This document shows, piece after piece, positions 26,255-34,894 of a stretch of DNA of 64,000 bases. Source of the stretch: an uncultured Pelagibacteraceae bacterium (GTDB lineage Bacteria; Pseudomonadota; Alphaproteobacteria; Pelagibacterales; Pelagibacteraceae); NCBI GenBank assembly GCA_902517865.1, contig CABYDT010000003.1, positions 1 through 64,000 of the forward strand. The letters are read 5' to 3'. Within the stretch, counting starts at the first letter, position 1. Each line of letters opens with the position of its first letter. The notes beneath the pieces were generated by a model. The model ran no database searches and had not been told where the DNA came from. It was given only the letters and a program-made list of their open reading frames with translations. Position numbers and translations under genes: made by a program.

Positions 26255-27301
26255 ATGAATTATAAAAGTCTAGGAAAATCAAACATCAAAGTAAGCACCA
26301 TTGGACTTGGTACAATGACATGGGGTGAACAAAATTCTGAAAAGGAAGCATTTGATCAAATGGATTATGCGCAAGATGCTGGAGTAAATTTTTTTGATAC
26401 TGCAGAACTTTATCCAGTTCCGCCTTCTAGTAAAACCAGGGGTGAAACAAGTAGAATTATTGGTAGATGGATAAAAAATAAAAAAAATAGAAATAAAATT
26501 ATAATTGCTGATAAAATTGTAGGAAGATCTGGCATGGATTGGTTCAGAGAAAATTCAGAACAAACTAGACTTAACAAATCTCAAATTTCTTTTGCTTTAG
26601 ATAGATCCTTAAAAGATTTGGATACTGATTACATAGATCTTTATCAACTTCACTGGCCTGATAGACCAATAAACGTTTTCTCAGGTTTGGAATATGTTCA
26701 CAAAGAAACGGATGAAAATAATACAATTTTAGAAGTTATTGAAACACTTGAAGAAAGTATAAAAAAAGGAAAGATAAGAAGCTTTGGAATTTCAAATGAA
26801 ACACCCTGGGGAACTTCCGAATATTTAAAATTCTCAGAAATAAAAAAGCTCTCTAGAGTAGTTAGTATACAAAACCCATATAATCTTTTGAATAGAAGTT
26901 TTGAAGTTGGATTATCTGAAATTTCTATCAGAGAAAATGTTGGTTTATTGGCTTATTCACCTCTAGCAAGCGGTACGTTGAGTGGAAAATATCTAGATGG
27001 TAAACTCCCTGAAGGTAGTAGATTAAAGCTATTTGGTAATAGATACCCAAGATACAGAACTCCAAATTCTGAAAATGCGATAAAAGAGTATATAAAAATT
27101 GCAAATACCTATAACTTAGACCCCTGTCAAATGGCAATTAAATTTTGCGAAATAAAACCCTTTGTTACATCAGTTTTGATTGGTGCAACTAAAATGGATC
27201 AGCTTAAACTTAATATTGATAGCGTAAATATCGAGCTTAATAATAAAATTTTAGAGGATATTAATAAAGTTCAATTAGTATATTCAAACCCATGTCCATA
27301 A
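26255..27301 (+). CDS. Aldo/keto reductase (Tas-like)
   Basis: A 348-aa NADPH-dependent aldo/keto reductase. The catalytic tetrad is visible: Asp and Tyr in FFDTAELYPVP, Lys in IIADKIVG and His in YQLHWPDRP. The length and the YPVPP insertion resemble E. coli Tas. Substrate is unknown. It overlaps the following ialB-like gene by 10 bp. Confidence 0.9.
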   Translation: MNYKSLGKSNIKVSTIGLGTMTWGEQNSEKEAFDQMDYAQDAGVNFFDTAELYPVPPSSKTRGETSRIIGRWIKNKKNRNKIIIADKIVGRSGMDWFRENSEQTRLNKSQISFALDRSLKDLDTDYIDLYQLHWPDRPINVFSGLEYVHKETDENNTILEVIETLEESIKKGKIRSFGISNETPWGTSEYLKFSEIKKLSRVVSIQNPYNLLNRSFEVGLSEISIRENVGLLAYSPLASGTLSGKYLDGKLPEGSRLKLFGNRYPRYRTPNSENAIKEYIKIANTYNLDPCQMAIKFCEIKPFVTSVLIGATKMDQLKLNIDSVNIELNNKILEDINKVQLVYSNPCP

Positions 27302-27798
27302 GAAAAATTTCAATTTTAACTTTGCTTTTGTGTTTTTTTAATTCGCAATCTTTTGCGGAAATAAAAACTGAAAAAAAATTTAAAATGTGGGAAAGTCAAT
27401 ATATGAATAAGGATGGCAAAAAAGTTTGTTTTGCAGTCTCAATGCCAACAAATATGAGTCCAAAAAATTTAAGCAGAGCTGAGTCTAGAATTTTTGTATC
27501 TTTCAGGCCAAGCGAAAACATAAATAATGAAATAAGTATAACAGGTGGCTATAAATATAAGAAAAAATCACAGGTTAGAGTAAATGTTGGTAATTCAAAT
27601 TTTAAACTAGAAATTAAAGATAATTTTGCTTGGTTAGTTAGCTACGATGATGAAATTAGAATGATTAGAGCAATGAAAAAATCAAACAAAGCTAAAGTTA
27701 TTGGTATCTCCTCAAGAGGCAATAAAACAACCGATACTTATTCTTTGATGGGTTTCACTAATGCATATAATGCTGCTAGAAAAAATTGTAGAAAATAA
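27292..27798 (+). CDS. Invasion-associated locus B (IalB)-like exported protein
   Basis: A 168-aa protein with a signal peptide (MSIRKISILTLLLCFFNSQSFA) and an IalB-type domain: KMWESQYMNKDGKKVCFAVS, ESRIFVSFRP, and the closing DTYSLMGFTNAYNAARKNC. The family name comes from Bartonella; in free-living alphaproteobacteria the role is unknown, so the name should not be read as virulence. It precedes argG by 11 bp. Confidence 0.83.
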   Translation: MSIRKISILTLLLCFFNSQSFAEIKTEKKFKMWESQYMNKDGKKVCFAVSMPTNMSPKNLSRAESRIFVSFRPSENINNEISITGGYKYKKKSQVRVNVGNSNFKLEIKDNFAWLVSYDDEIRMIRAMKKSNKAKVIGISSRGNKTTDTYSLMGFTNAYNAARKNCRK

Positions 27799-27809
27799 AC
27801 AACATTAGA

Positions 27810-28991
27810 ATGAAAAAAATCAAAAAAATTGTATTAGCCTACTCAGGTGGTTTGGATACTTCAGTAATATTAAAATGGCTTCAGGAAAAGTATAAAGCAG
27901 AAATCATTTGCTACACAGCAGATTTGGGTCAAAACATTGATAGGAAAACTCTATATAAAAATGCTAAAAAACTAGGAGTTAAAAAAATTATCATCGAGGA
28001 TTTAAAAGAAATTTTCGTTAAAGACTATGTGTTTCCGATGCTAAGGGGTAATGCTCTTTATGAAGGAACTTACCTCCTCGGAACATCTATAGCTAGACCT
28101 TTAATTGCTAAGAGGCAGATTGAAATAGCAAAAAAATTTAAAGCACAAGCTGTTTCTCACGGTGCCACGGGTAAAGGAAATGACCAAGTAAGATTTGAAC
28201 TTGGTTATCATTACTTCGGCCCAAAAATAAAAATTATTACTCCTTGGAGGGAGTGGAAGATGCAATCAAGAAATGACTTAATAAAATATGCAAAGAGAAA
28301 TGGTATTTTAGTGCCTAAGGATAAAAAAGGAGAGCCTCCCTTTTCGGTTGATGATAATCTATTACATACTTCTACAGAAGGAAAAATTCTTGAGGATCCA
28401 AGAAAAAGTGCGCCAGAATTTATTTTTCAAAGAACAACTTCGCCAGAGAAAGCTCCTGATAAGTCTACTGTTATAAGTATAGAATATAAAAATGGAAATC
28501 CCGTTGCTTTGAACAATAAAAAGTTATCACCTGCAAAGCTACTTTCAAAATTAAATTTAATCTCTGGAAAAAATGGTATTGGAAGAGTCGATTTAGTTGA
28601 AAATAGGTTTATAGGTATAAAATCAAGAGGCGTTTATGAAACACCAGGAGGAACAGTGCTCTTATTTGCAAATAGAGCTGTACAATCAATAACCCTTGAT
28701 AAGAAAACAATGCACGAGAATGATGAAATTATGCCAAGATTTGCTGAGCTAATATATAATGGATTTTGGTTTTCGAAAGAAAGAATTAAGATTCAAAAAA
28801 TAATAGATAAAAAGAAATCAAAAGTTAACGGAAAAATTAAATTAAGATTGTATAAAGGTAATATTATTATTCTCAGCAGAGAAACAAAAAATAAAGCATA
28901 TTCGATAAAAAAAGTTTCTTTTGATGAAAATAAAATGTTTTCAAAGTCTAAAGTAGAAAAATTTATCAATTATCATAAGAAACTATTATAA
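27810..28991 (+). CDS. argG: Argininosuccinate synthase
   Basis: Joins citrulline and aspartate with ATP in arginine synthesis; cytosolic. The 393-aa protein shows the N-type ATP pyrophosphatase loop LAYSGGLDTSVILKWL, then YTADLGQ, SHGATGKGNDQVRFEL, a PWREWKMQSR segment and the C-terminal ESRGVYETPGG-like motif (read here as KSRGVYETPGGT). It lies just after the ialB-like gene. Secure assignment. Confidence 0.97.
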   Translation: MKKIKKIVLAYSGGLDTSVILKWLQEKYKAEIICYTADLGQNIDRKTLYKNAKKLGVKKIIIEDLKEIFVKDYVFPMLRGNALYEGTYLLGTSIARPLIAKRQIEIAKKFKAQAVSHGATGKGNDQVRFELGYHYFGPKIKIITPWREWKMQSRNDLIKYAKRNGILVPKDKKGEPPFSVDDNLLHTSTEGKILEDPRKSAPEFIFQRTTSPEKAPDKSTVISIEYKNGNPVALNNKKLSPAKLLSKLNLISGKNGIGRVDLVENRFIGIKSRGVYETPGGTVLLFANRAVQSITLDKKTMHENDEIMPRFAELIYNGFWFSKERIKIQKIIDKKKSKVNGKIKLRLYKGNIIILSRETKNKAYSIKKVSFDENKMFSKSKVEKFINYHKKLL

Positions 28992-29043
28992 TTTACACAA
29001 ATAAGTGAGTTGTTAAAATTATGATTTCAGATATAGATGATTC

Positions 29044-29427
29044 ATGCGAGATATTTTGAAAAAGGTACAATTGTCAGGTGCCTTGATAGTTTTAATTTGT
29101 ACTGTCATCGGATTTGGACTTGAAATATACGAAATGTTCAATAATCGAATGATTACATTGCCAGACTTGCTATTATTATTCATCTATCTTGAGGTATTGG
29201 GAATGGTCACAAGTTTTTGGGGAAGTTTAAAAGTTCAACTAACTTACCCTTTGTTTATAGCTTTGACAGCTTTAGCTAGATTAATAATTTTACAAAAAAA
29301 AGATGTTTCAAGCGCCTCTTTGCTCTATGAAGGTGGCGCAATTTTATTAATTGCCATCGCTATTTTATTTTTAAGATTAAGAAGAAGTAAAATTTTAAAA
29401 ATAGACGCTTCAAAAGACGATATATAA
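29044..29427 (+). CDS. psiE: PsiE-family membrane protein
   Basis: A 127-aa inner-membrane protein with four helices that matches the phosphate-starvation-inducible PsiE family: LLLFIYLEVLGMVTSFWGS, then ALTALARLIILQKKD and a final IAILFLRLRR. Function is unknown; the phosphate link is from E. coli only. It ends 2 bp before the convergent folD stop. Confidence 0.82.
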   Translation: MRDILKKVQLSGALIVLICTVIGFGLEIYEMFNNRMITLPDLLLLFIYLEVLGMVTSFWGSLKVQLTYPLFIALTALARLIILQKKDVSSASLLYEGGAILLIAIAILFLRLRRSKILKIDASKDDI

Positions 29428-29429
29428 TT

Positions 29430-30278
29430 TTATTTAATCTGATTCTTATAAGCTTTTAATGTATTTTTAAGCAGACAAGCTATCGTCATTGGACCTACGC
29501 CGCCAGGAACTGGTGTGATTGCGTAAACTTCGTTTTTTATATTTTCAAAATCAGCATCACCAACTATTTTTTTTGATCCCTTTTCTACAATTCTGTTAAT
29601 ACCAACATCGATTATGACCGAATTTTTGTTTACCCAATTTTTATTAAGTATTTTGGCTTTGCCTGCAGCCACTACTATAATATCTGCCTCTCGACAAATT
29701 TTTTCTATATTTTTGGTTTTAGAATGTGTCACAGTCACAGTGCAGTTTTCTCTTAAAAGAAGCTGAGCCATTGGTTTGCCATTGATGTTGGATCTTCCGA
29801 TAATTACAACGTTTTTACCAGTTAGATCTTGTATCACTTCCTTGAGTAATAAGTAACAGCCAAGCGGCGTACAAGGGATCATTGCGTCATTACCTGAAGA
29901 TAAATTACCTACATTAATGGGATGAAAACCATCTACATCTTTTATTGGGGTAATTGTATTTATAACTTTTCCTTCGTCTATATGTTTTGGCAACGGTAAT
30001 TGAACAAGAATTCCGTGTACATTATTATCTGAATTTAAATCCTCAATTTTTTTTAGTAAATCTTTCTCGCTTATATCAGTTTCAAATTTTATTACCTCGG
30101 ACTTAATTCCTACATCACCAGCAGATTTTTCTTTATTTTTAACATAAATTTTACTGGCTGGATTGTCGCCAATTAATATTACCACCAAACATGGTTTTAT
30201 ATTTGTTTTTAGATTACTAATTTCCTTTTTCAAATTCTGTCTTAAATCTTCTGCAATTTTTTTACCATCGATAATCAT
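29430..30278 (-). CDS. folD: Bifunctional methylene-THF dehydrogenase / cyclohydrolase
   Basis: A 282-aa enzyme of one-carbon metabolism that interconverts 5,10-methylene-THF and 10-formyl-THF. Motifs seen are KIYVKNKEKSAGDVGI with the catalytic Lys, QLPLPKHID, KDVDGFHPINVG, VIGRSNINGKPMAQLL and the C-terminal TPVPGGVGPMTIACLL. It abuts the yggT gene without a spacer. In SAR11 one-carbon units are an important energy source, but the sequence does not show flux. Confidence 0.97.
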   Translation of the reverse strand: MIIDGKKIAEDLRQNLKKEISNLKTNIKPCLVVILIGDNPASKIYVKNKEKSAGDVGIKSEVIKFETDISEKDLLKKIEDLNSDNNVHGILVQLPLPKHIDEGKVINTITPIKDVDGFHPINVGNLSSGNDAMIPCTPLGCYLLLKEVIQDLTGKNVVIIGRSNINGKPMAQLLLRENCTVTVTHSKTKNIEKICREADIIVVAAGKAKILNKNWVNKNSVIIDVGINRIVEKGSKKIVGDADFENIKNEVYAITPVPGGVGPMTIACLLKNTLKAYKNQIK

Positions 30279-30569
30279 TTAAAAAAGTCCTGGAGCAAAA
30301 AGTTCAAATATTATATTTCTTAAAAACATTAGAAGTAATATCAAAATTACAGGTGATATATCTATGCCTGAAAAAACGGGAATAAATCTTCTAATATATT
30401 GAAGTGCTGGATTTGTAAGTCGATATGAAAGCTCTAAAAATGCATAAACAACTCTATTTGAAGTATTTAAAATATTAAAAGCGACCAGCCAGCTTAAAAC
30501 GGCATTAATTATTACTACCCATAAATATAAATTAATGACAGTATCTAAAAGAATAAATATTGATTTCAT
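30279..30569 (-). CDS. yggT: YggT family membrane protein
   Basis: A 96-aa membrane protein with two hydrophobic segments of the YggT family, recognised from INAVLSWLVAFNILNTSN and LSYRLTNPALQYIRRFIP followed by GIDISPVILILLLMFL. Linked to osmotic tolerance and membrane assembly in other bacteria. It overlaps the mscS-like gene by 4 bp. Confidence 0.9.
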   Translation of the reverse strand: MKSIFILLDTVINLYLWVVIINAVLSWLVAFNILNTSNRVVYAFLELSYRLTNPALQYIRRFIPVFSGIDISPVILILLLMFLRNIIFELFAPGLF

Positions 30570-31663
30570 TTATTCATTTTCTCAACATAGATCGACTGTG
30601 AAGGAAAGGCAAATGAAGCATCGGCATCTTCAACAATTTTTTTAATAACAAGCATAAATCTATCTTTAGTGGCCTTCCATTCATAAAAATTTTTAGTTTT
30701 TGTATAACAAATTATATTTATATCTATTGAACTTCCGGCAAAGTCGCTTAATTTCACTGACACCGGGGTTTTCTCTGAAATATTAAAATCTTGATTTGTT
30801 TCTATGTAATGCTGAATATCTTTTTTGATTTTCATCAATTGTTCAGAGGTACTTCCATACTCTAAGCCTATAGTCATTTCCAAACGTCTATGAGTTGTTT
30901 CTGAATAATTGATAACCGCTTTTTCTGCAAATTGAAAATTTGGTATTGTCGCTAATGATTTATCAAATTTTCTAACTACAGTGGATCTAAAACCAATTTT
31001 TTCAACTATGCCCTCAATTATCCCGTCTACAAAGATCCAATCACCCACTTTAAATCTTTTTTCTACTAGTACCAATATTCCAGAAATTAAATTCTTAAAA
31101 AGATCTTGAGCTCCAAGGGCAACAGCAACACCGAATAGCCCTAGGCCGGCTATAATTGGACCAATTTTTATCCCCCAAATTTCTAATACAGATGCTACTC
31201 CTAGTATTAAGATTAATATTTTAAATGCTTTTATAATCCAATTTAAAAGATCTTTTGAGAGTATGTCTTCAATTTTTTTTACTAAAAAAGAAACTGGTTC
31301 AATAATTTGATGTAAAGTCCAAAATATTAAAATAGTTACAAGGGTTCTGTTTAAACTTGCTACAAAAAAAGCGGATTTGCCATCAAGGTTTATGTAATTA
31401 CTAGCTATAAAAAAACCCAAAACAATAGGAAAAAACTTTACTGGACTTTCAAGAGATTTGACGAGAGAATTATCAAAGTTATTGGTTGTTAATGAAACGT
31501 ATTCTTCTAGTCTTTTTACTACAAATTTTGAAACCAATCCTCTTAAAATCAAAAAAATAAAGAAAATTAATAATGCGATTATAATCTCTGTAATATTGCT
31601 ACCGGCAACTCCTTGTTGCCAAACATCACTAAACAAATTAAAAAAATTTTCAAATAACTCCAT
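30566..31663 (-). CDS. Mechanosensitive ion channel (MscS family)
   Basis: A 365-aa inner-membrane channel with three to five N-terminal helices and the MscS pore and beta domain: GLFGVAVALGAQDLFKNLIS, GILVLVEKRFKVGDWI, and RSTVVRKFDKSLATIPN. It releases solutes on hypo-osmotic shock. It is longer than E. coli MscS by an N-terminal membrane section. It overlaps yggT by 4 bp, forming an mscS-yggT-folD run. Confidence 0.93.
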   Translation of the reverse strand: MELFENFFNLFSDVWQQGVAGSNITEIIIALLIFFIFLILRGLVSKFVVKRLEEYVSLTTNNFDNSLVKSLESPVKFFPIVLGFFIASNYINLDGKSAFFVASLNRTLVTILIFWTLHQIIEPVSFLVKKIEDILSKDLLNWIIKAFKILILILGVASVLEIWGIKIGPIIAGLGLFGVAVALGAQDLFKNLISGILVLVEKRFKVGDWIFVDGIIEGIVEKIGFRSTVVRKFDKSLATIPNFQFAEKAVINYSETTHRRLEMTIGLEYGSTSEQLMKIKKDIQHYIETNQDFNISEKTPVSVKLSDFAGSSIDINIICYTKTKNFYEWKATKDRFMLVIKKIVEDADASFAFPSQSIYVEKMNK

Positions 31664-31692
31664 AATTATACGAATTATACTGCTACAAAGGC

Positions 31693-32379
31693 CTAATCAA
31701 GGCAAAATTCCTCATCACCTATATTAAATATTCTAATATTTTGCCACTTGATTTTTTTTAAAGGATTAAGGACATTTTCACTGATAACTCTAAGACAAAT
31801 AAATTTACACTTACTAGATAAGTTATTTGTTAATATAAGCTTTGCAAATGCATCAGATGATCTTCTAGAGTATAAAAAAATAGTTTTGTTTTCATTGTTA
31901 TTTATTATTGGAAGTATTTGTTTTGAAAAATCTGTGTTTATCAGAGAAGTATAATTAATAACTGATGTAACATTGTATCCTTCATTTTGGAATTCTTTCT
32001 CTAAATTATGAGAAATAAATTCGCCCCTCAAATATAAAATTCGTTTTTTTTTATTTTCTACCGAATTAAAAAAAATATTTTTAAGTGAATTATAATTTCC
32101 ACCCCCAGAAATTACTTTTTTAAAACCAATATTTTGTGCGATTTTGGCGGTTTGATCGCCTACGCAATAACATTGTAATTTCTTTAGCGGTTCAGAAAAA
32201 TCTAAAAATTTTAATGAATTTGAGCTCGTTAAAATTAAATATTCAAATTTATTAAATTCGATATTAGAATAGTTTTTTTTTTTAGAAATTAGAATTGGGC
32301 AGTGAGTAATCCTATATTTTTTTGAAAGATTGATTATTGTGCTCTTATCAATTTCCTCTTTTGTAAATAGTATGTGCAA
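31693..32379 (-). CDS. hemD: Uroporphyrinogen-III synthase (divergent)
   Basis: A 228-aa protein that fits uroporphyrinogen-III synthase, which closes hydroxymethylbilane to the asymmetric ring. The two-domain fold is suggested by YLILTSSNSLKFL, YCVGDQTAKIAQNIGFKKV and YSRRSSDAFAKLI. HemD is poorly conserved, so the call leans on position: it overlaps hemC by 32 bp. hemE, hemH and hemJ are found 16-18 kb away. Confidence 0.82.
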   Translation of the reverse strand: MHILFTKEEIDKSTIINLSKKYRITHCPILISKKKNYSNIEFNKFEYLILTSSNSLKFLDFSEPLKKLQCYCVGDQTAKIAQNIGFKKVISGGGNYNSLKNIFFNSVENKKKRILYLRGEFISHNLEKEFQNEGYNVTSVINYTSLINTDFSKQILPIINNNENKTIFLYSRRSSDAFAKLILTNNLSSKCKFICLRVISENVLNPLKKIKWQNIRIFNIGDEEFCLD

Positions 32380-33319
32380 GTTTAGACTCCTTGATTATAA
32401 AATCAGTACCGGCTTGATCTAAAATTTCTTCAGCAACATCATATCCGATTAATTTTGATTTTTCTACAATACCTGTTTTATGTGAGGAGTATCTTTTTTT
32501 GCCGTCTATCGACAATAGTTCTGCTCGTAAAAAAATTTCTCCATCGTCATTAATAACTGCATTAACACCAATGGGAGTATCGCATGCACCGTTTATTTTA
32601 TCTAAACATGATCGCTCTGCTATAGATATAAATTCTGTTTCTTTATCATTCACTAATTTTAAAAGATTAATAACGCTTTTATTGTCTAATCTAGTTTGAA
32701 CGACGATTGTGCCTTGTCCAGCGGCAGGTAACATTACATCTTTATCAAAAATCTCAGTAACTACTTTATGAAAACCAAGTCTTTTAATACCTGCGTAAGC
32801 TAGAACAAGTCCGTCAACCAATCCTTCTTTTAATTTTTCGATCCTTGTATCAATATTTCCTCTAATATTTACAATTTTAATGTCATCTCTTATCCTTTGA
32901 AGCTGAGAAATTCTCCTAACTGAGCAAGTAGCAACTGTTGAACCAGGCTTTAAATTTTTAAAAGAGTTTGTCACAGGGGAAATAAAAGCGTCTCTTGCAT
33001 CTTTTCTTTTTAAATATGCACCTAAAACTAATTTTTCCGATCCAAATGTAGGTATGTCTTTAAGAGAATGAACTGCGCAATCAATATTACCGCTTAATAA
33101 TTCTTTTTCAATTTCTTTGACAAATAGACCTTTGCCACCCATTAAAGAAAGGTTCTCTGTTTTAAATTTATCTCCAGATGTTTTAATTACTTTTATTTCT
33201 ACGTCAGTAGGCTTTAAATTTTTATTTGCTAACAAAAGCTCATCTTTAAAGTGTTCAGCTTGTGCTAAAGATAATCTACTGCCTCTAGTACCTACTATAA
33301 TTTTATTATCTAATGACAT
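32348..33319 (-). CDS. hemC: Hydroxymethylbilane synthase (porphobilinogen deaminase)
   Basis: Builds the linear tetrapyrrole from four porphobilinogens. The 323-aa protein shows VGTRGSRLSLAQAEH, KGLFVKEIEKELL, HSLKDIPT, CSVRRISQLQRIR, and the cofactor-bearing Cys in NGACDTPIGV. Normal length. It overlaps hemD and is divergent from tsaD across a 67-bp gap. Confidence 0.96.
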   Translation of the reverse strand: MSLDNKIIVGTRGSRLSLAQAEHFKDELLLANKNLKPTDVEIKVIKTSGDKFKTENLSLMGGKGLFVKEIEKELLSGNIDCAVHSLKDIPTFGSEKLVLGAYLKRKDARDAFISPVTNSFKNLKPGSTVATCSVRRISQLQRIRDDIKIVNIRGNIDTRIEKLKEGLVDGLVLAYAGIKRLGFHKVVTEIFDKDVMLPAAGQGTIVVQTRLDNKSVINLLKLVNDKETEFISIAERSCLDKINGACDTPIGVNAVINDDGEIFLRAELLSIDGKKRYSSHKTGIVEKSKLIGYDVAEEILDQAGTDFIIKESKLAHTIYKRGN

Positions 33320-33366
33320 TTCGCTACTTAAATCTTATTTTATGTAGTAATAATATTTAAATTTCA

Positions 33367-33381
33367 GCGACGCGAGGTCGC
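33367..33381 (+). promoter_or_regulatory. GC-rich short hairpin before tsaD
   Basis: GCGAC and GTCGC (33367-33371 and 33377-33381) form a 5-bp stem around GCGAG, ending 5 bases before the tsaD ATG, where a ribosome binding site should be. In DNA this AT-rich a 15-base stretch with 12 G/C is unusual. It may mask or replace the ribosome binding site. Role unproved. Confidence 0.4.
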
Positions 33382-33386
33382 ATTTT

Positions 33387-34463
33387 ATGAAGAAGAATTT
33401 AATATTTTTGGGTATTGAAACAAGTTGCGATGAAACTGCAGCATCAGTAGTTATGCAAGATAGTAAGGGAAAAGTAAAAATTCTTTCCAACGTTGTATCT
33501 AGCCAAATTAAAATTCATAAAAAATTTGGCGGTGTAGTTCCGGACTTAGCATCAAAAGCTCATGCTGATAAAATAGATATAATTATAAAACAAGCAATTT
33601 ATAAAAGTAAAAAATCATTTAAGGACATTGACGGAGTTGCTGCAACTGCAGGTCCAGGGCTTTTAGTTTGTCTGATGGTTGGAATGACCGCTGGTAAAAC
33701 AATAGCAAGATTTTTAGATAAGCCTTTTTTTGGTATTAATCATCTGGAGGGGCATGCGCTAAGCGCTGGTATCACAAATGATATTTCTTACCCTTATTTA
33801 CTACTTCTTATTTCTGGAGGACATACTCAATTTCTATCCGTAAATAATTTTGGAGATTACAAAAGAATAGGAACCACAATCGATGATGCCTTAGGTGAAG
33901 CATTTGATAAAGTTGCGAAAATGCTTGGTGCAAATATTCCCAATGGTAAAATAATTGAAAAAATGTCCTTAAAGGGAAATCCAAAAAAATATTTATTACC
34001 AAAACCAATTTTACATAAATCTGGGTGTAATTTATCTTTTGCAGGATTAAAGACGGCAGTCATGTTGAAAATAAAAAATGTAAAAAATAATAAATCTAAA
34101 TACGATATGGCAGCATCTTTTCAGGAAACTATCAATGAAATATTAAGAATTAAATGTTCAAAGGCAATGGATATGTTTTTGGACTTGCGACCTAAATTGA
34201 AAAATAAAAATTTTGTTGTTGCAGGTGGTGTTGCATCTAATAAATCAATAAGAAATAATTTAATTAAATTATCAAGGTCAAAAGGTTTTACTATAATTTT
34301 TCCACCTTCAAAATTATGTACCGATAATGCGGCGATGATTGCATGGGCTGGTATCAAACATTATCAAAAAAAAAGTAAAGGTAATTTTAATGTTGAGTCA
34401 TCAGCAAGATGGCCGCTCGATCCAGAAGCGCCATTCATGAAAGGTCCAGGATTAAAATTATGA
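33387..34463 (+). CDS. tsaD: tRNA N6-threonylcarbamoyladenosine transferase TsaD
   Basis: A 358-aa enzyme that adds the threonylcarbamoyl group to A37 of ANN-decoding tRNAs. Motifs include GIETSCDETAASV, the metal-binding His pair in NHLEGHALSAG, LLISGGHTQF, DDALGEAFDKVAKMLG, and FPPSKLCTDNAAMIAWAG. It overlaps the EVE-domain gene by 4 bp (ATGA). Confidence 0.96.
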   Translation: MKKNLIFLGIETSCDETAASVVMQDSKGKVKILSNVVSSQIKIHKKFGGVVPDLASKAHADKIDIIIKQAIYKSKKSFKDIDGVAATAGPGLLVCLMVGMTAGKTIARFLDKPFFGINHLEGHALSAGITNDISYPYLLLLISGGHTQFLSVNNFGDYKRIGTTIDDALGEAFDKVAKMLGANIPNGKIIEKMSLKGNPKKYLLPKPILHKSGCNLSFAGLKTAVMLKIKNVKNNKSKYDMAASFQETINEILRIKCSKAMDMFLDLRPKLKNKNFVVAGGVASNKSIRNNLIKLSRSKGFTIIFPPSKLCTDNAAMIAWAGIKHYQKKSKGNFNVESSARWPLDPEAPFMKGPGLKL

Positions 34464-34879
34464 AATATTGGTTAGTAAAATCTGAACCAGATGTATGGTC
34501 TATTGACCAACAAATTAACTGCGGATTTGCTGGAGCTACTTGGGACGGTGTAAGAAATTATCAAGCATCAAATAATTTAAAAAAAATGAAAAAAGGGGAC
34601 CTCTGTTTCTTTTATCACTCAAACATTGGCAAAGAAATTGTAGGAATTGTTAAAGTAATTAAAGAGTCATTTATAGATCCAACTGATAAAAAAAAGAAAT
34701 TTGTTGCAGTGCAGTTAAGTTTTTATAAAAGATTTAAGAACCCGGTAACATTAGGTAATATTAAATCAAATAAGGCCATTTCTCACATTTCATTAGTAAA
34801 ACAATCAAGATTATCCGTGATGCCAATAGATTCAAAAAGCTGGAAAATAATTTGTAAGATGGGTAAAATATCGGATTAA
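34460..34879 (+). CDS. EVE-domain protein
   Basis: A 139-aa single EVE domain (PUA-like fold) resembling thymocyte nuclear protein 1: MKYWLVKSEPDVWSIDQQ, TWDGVRNYQASNNLKKMKKG and DLCFFYHSNIGKEIVGIVKV. EVE domains bind modified bases in nucleic acids; the ligand here is unknown. I chose ATG at 34460, which overlaps the tsaD stop; the longer frame lies inside tsaD. Confidence 0.9.
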   Translation: MKYWLVKSEPDVWSIDQQINCGFAGATWDGVRNYQASNNLKKMKKGDLCFFYHSNIGKEIVGIVKVIKESFIDPTDKKKKFVAVQLSFYKRFKNPVTLGNIKSNKAISHISLVKQSRLSVMPIDSKSWKIICKMGKISD

Positions 34880-34894
34880 ATAAAGGGGTGACAG

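Noticed and set aside
29021-29061. A 12-codon frame overlapping the psiE start
   Set aside because: Too short, no ribosome binding site and no sign of conservation available; chance in AT-rich DNA.
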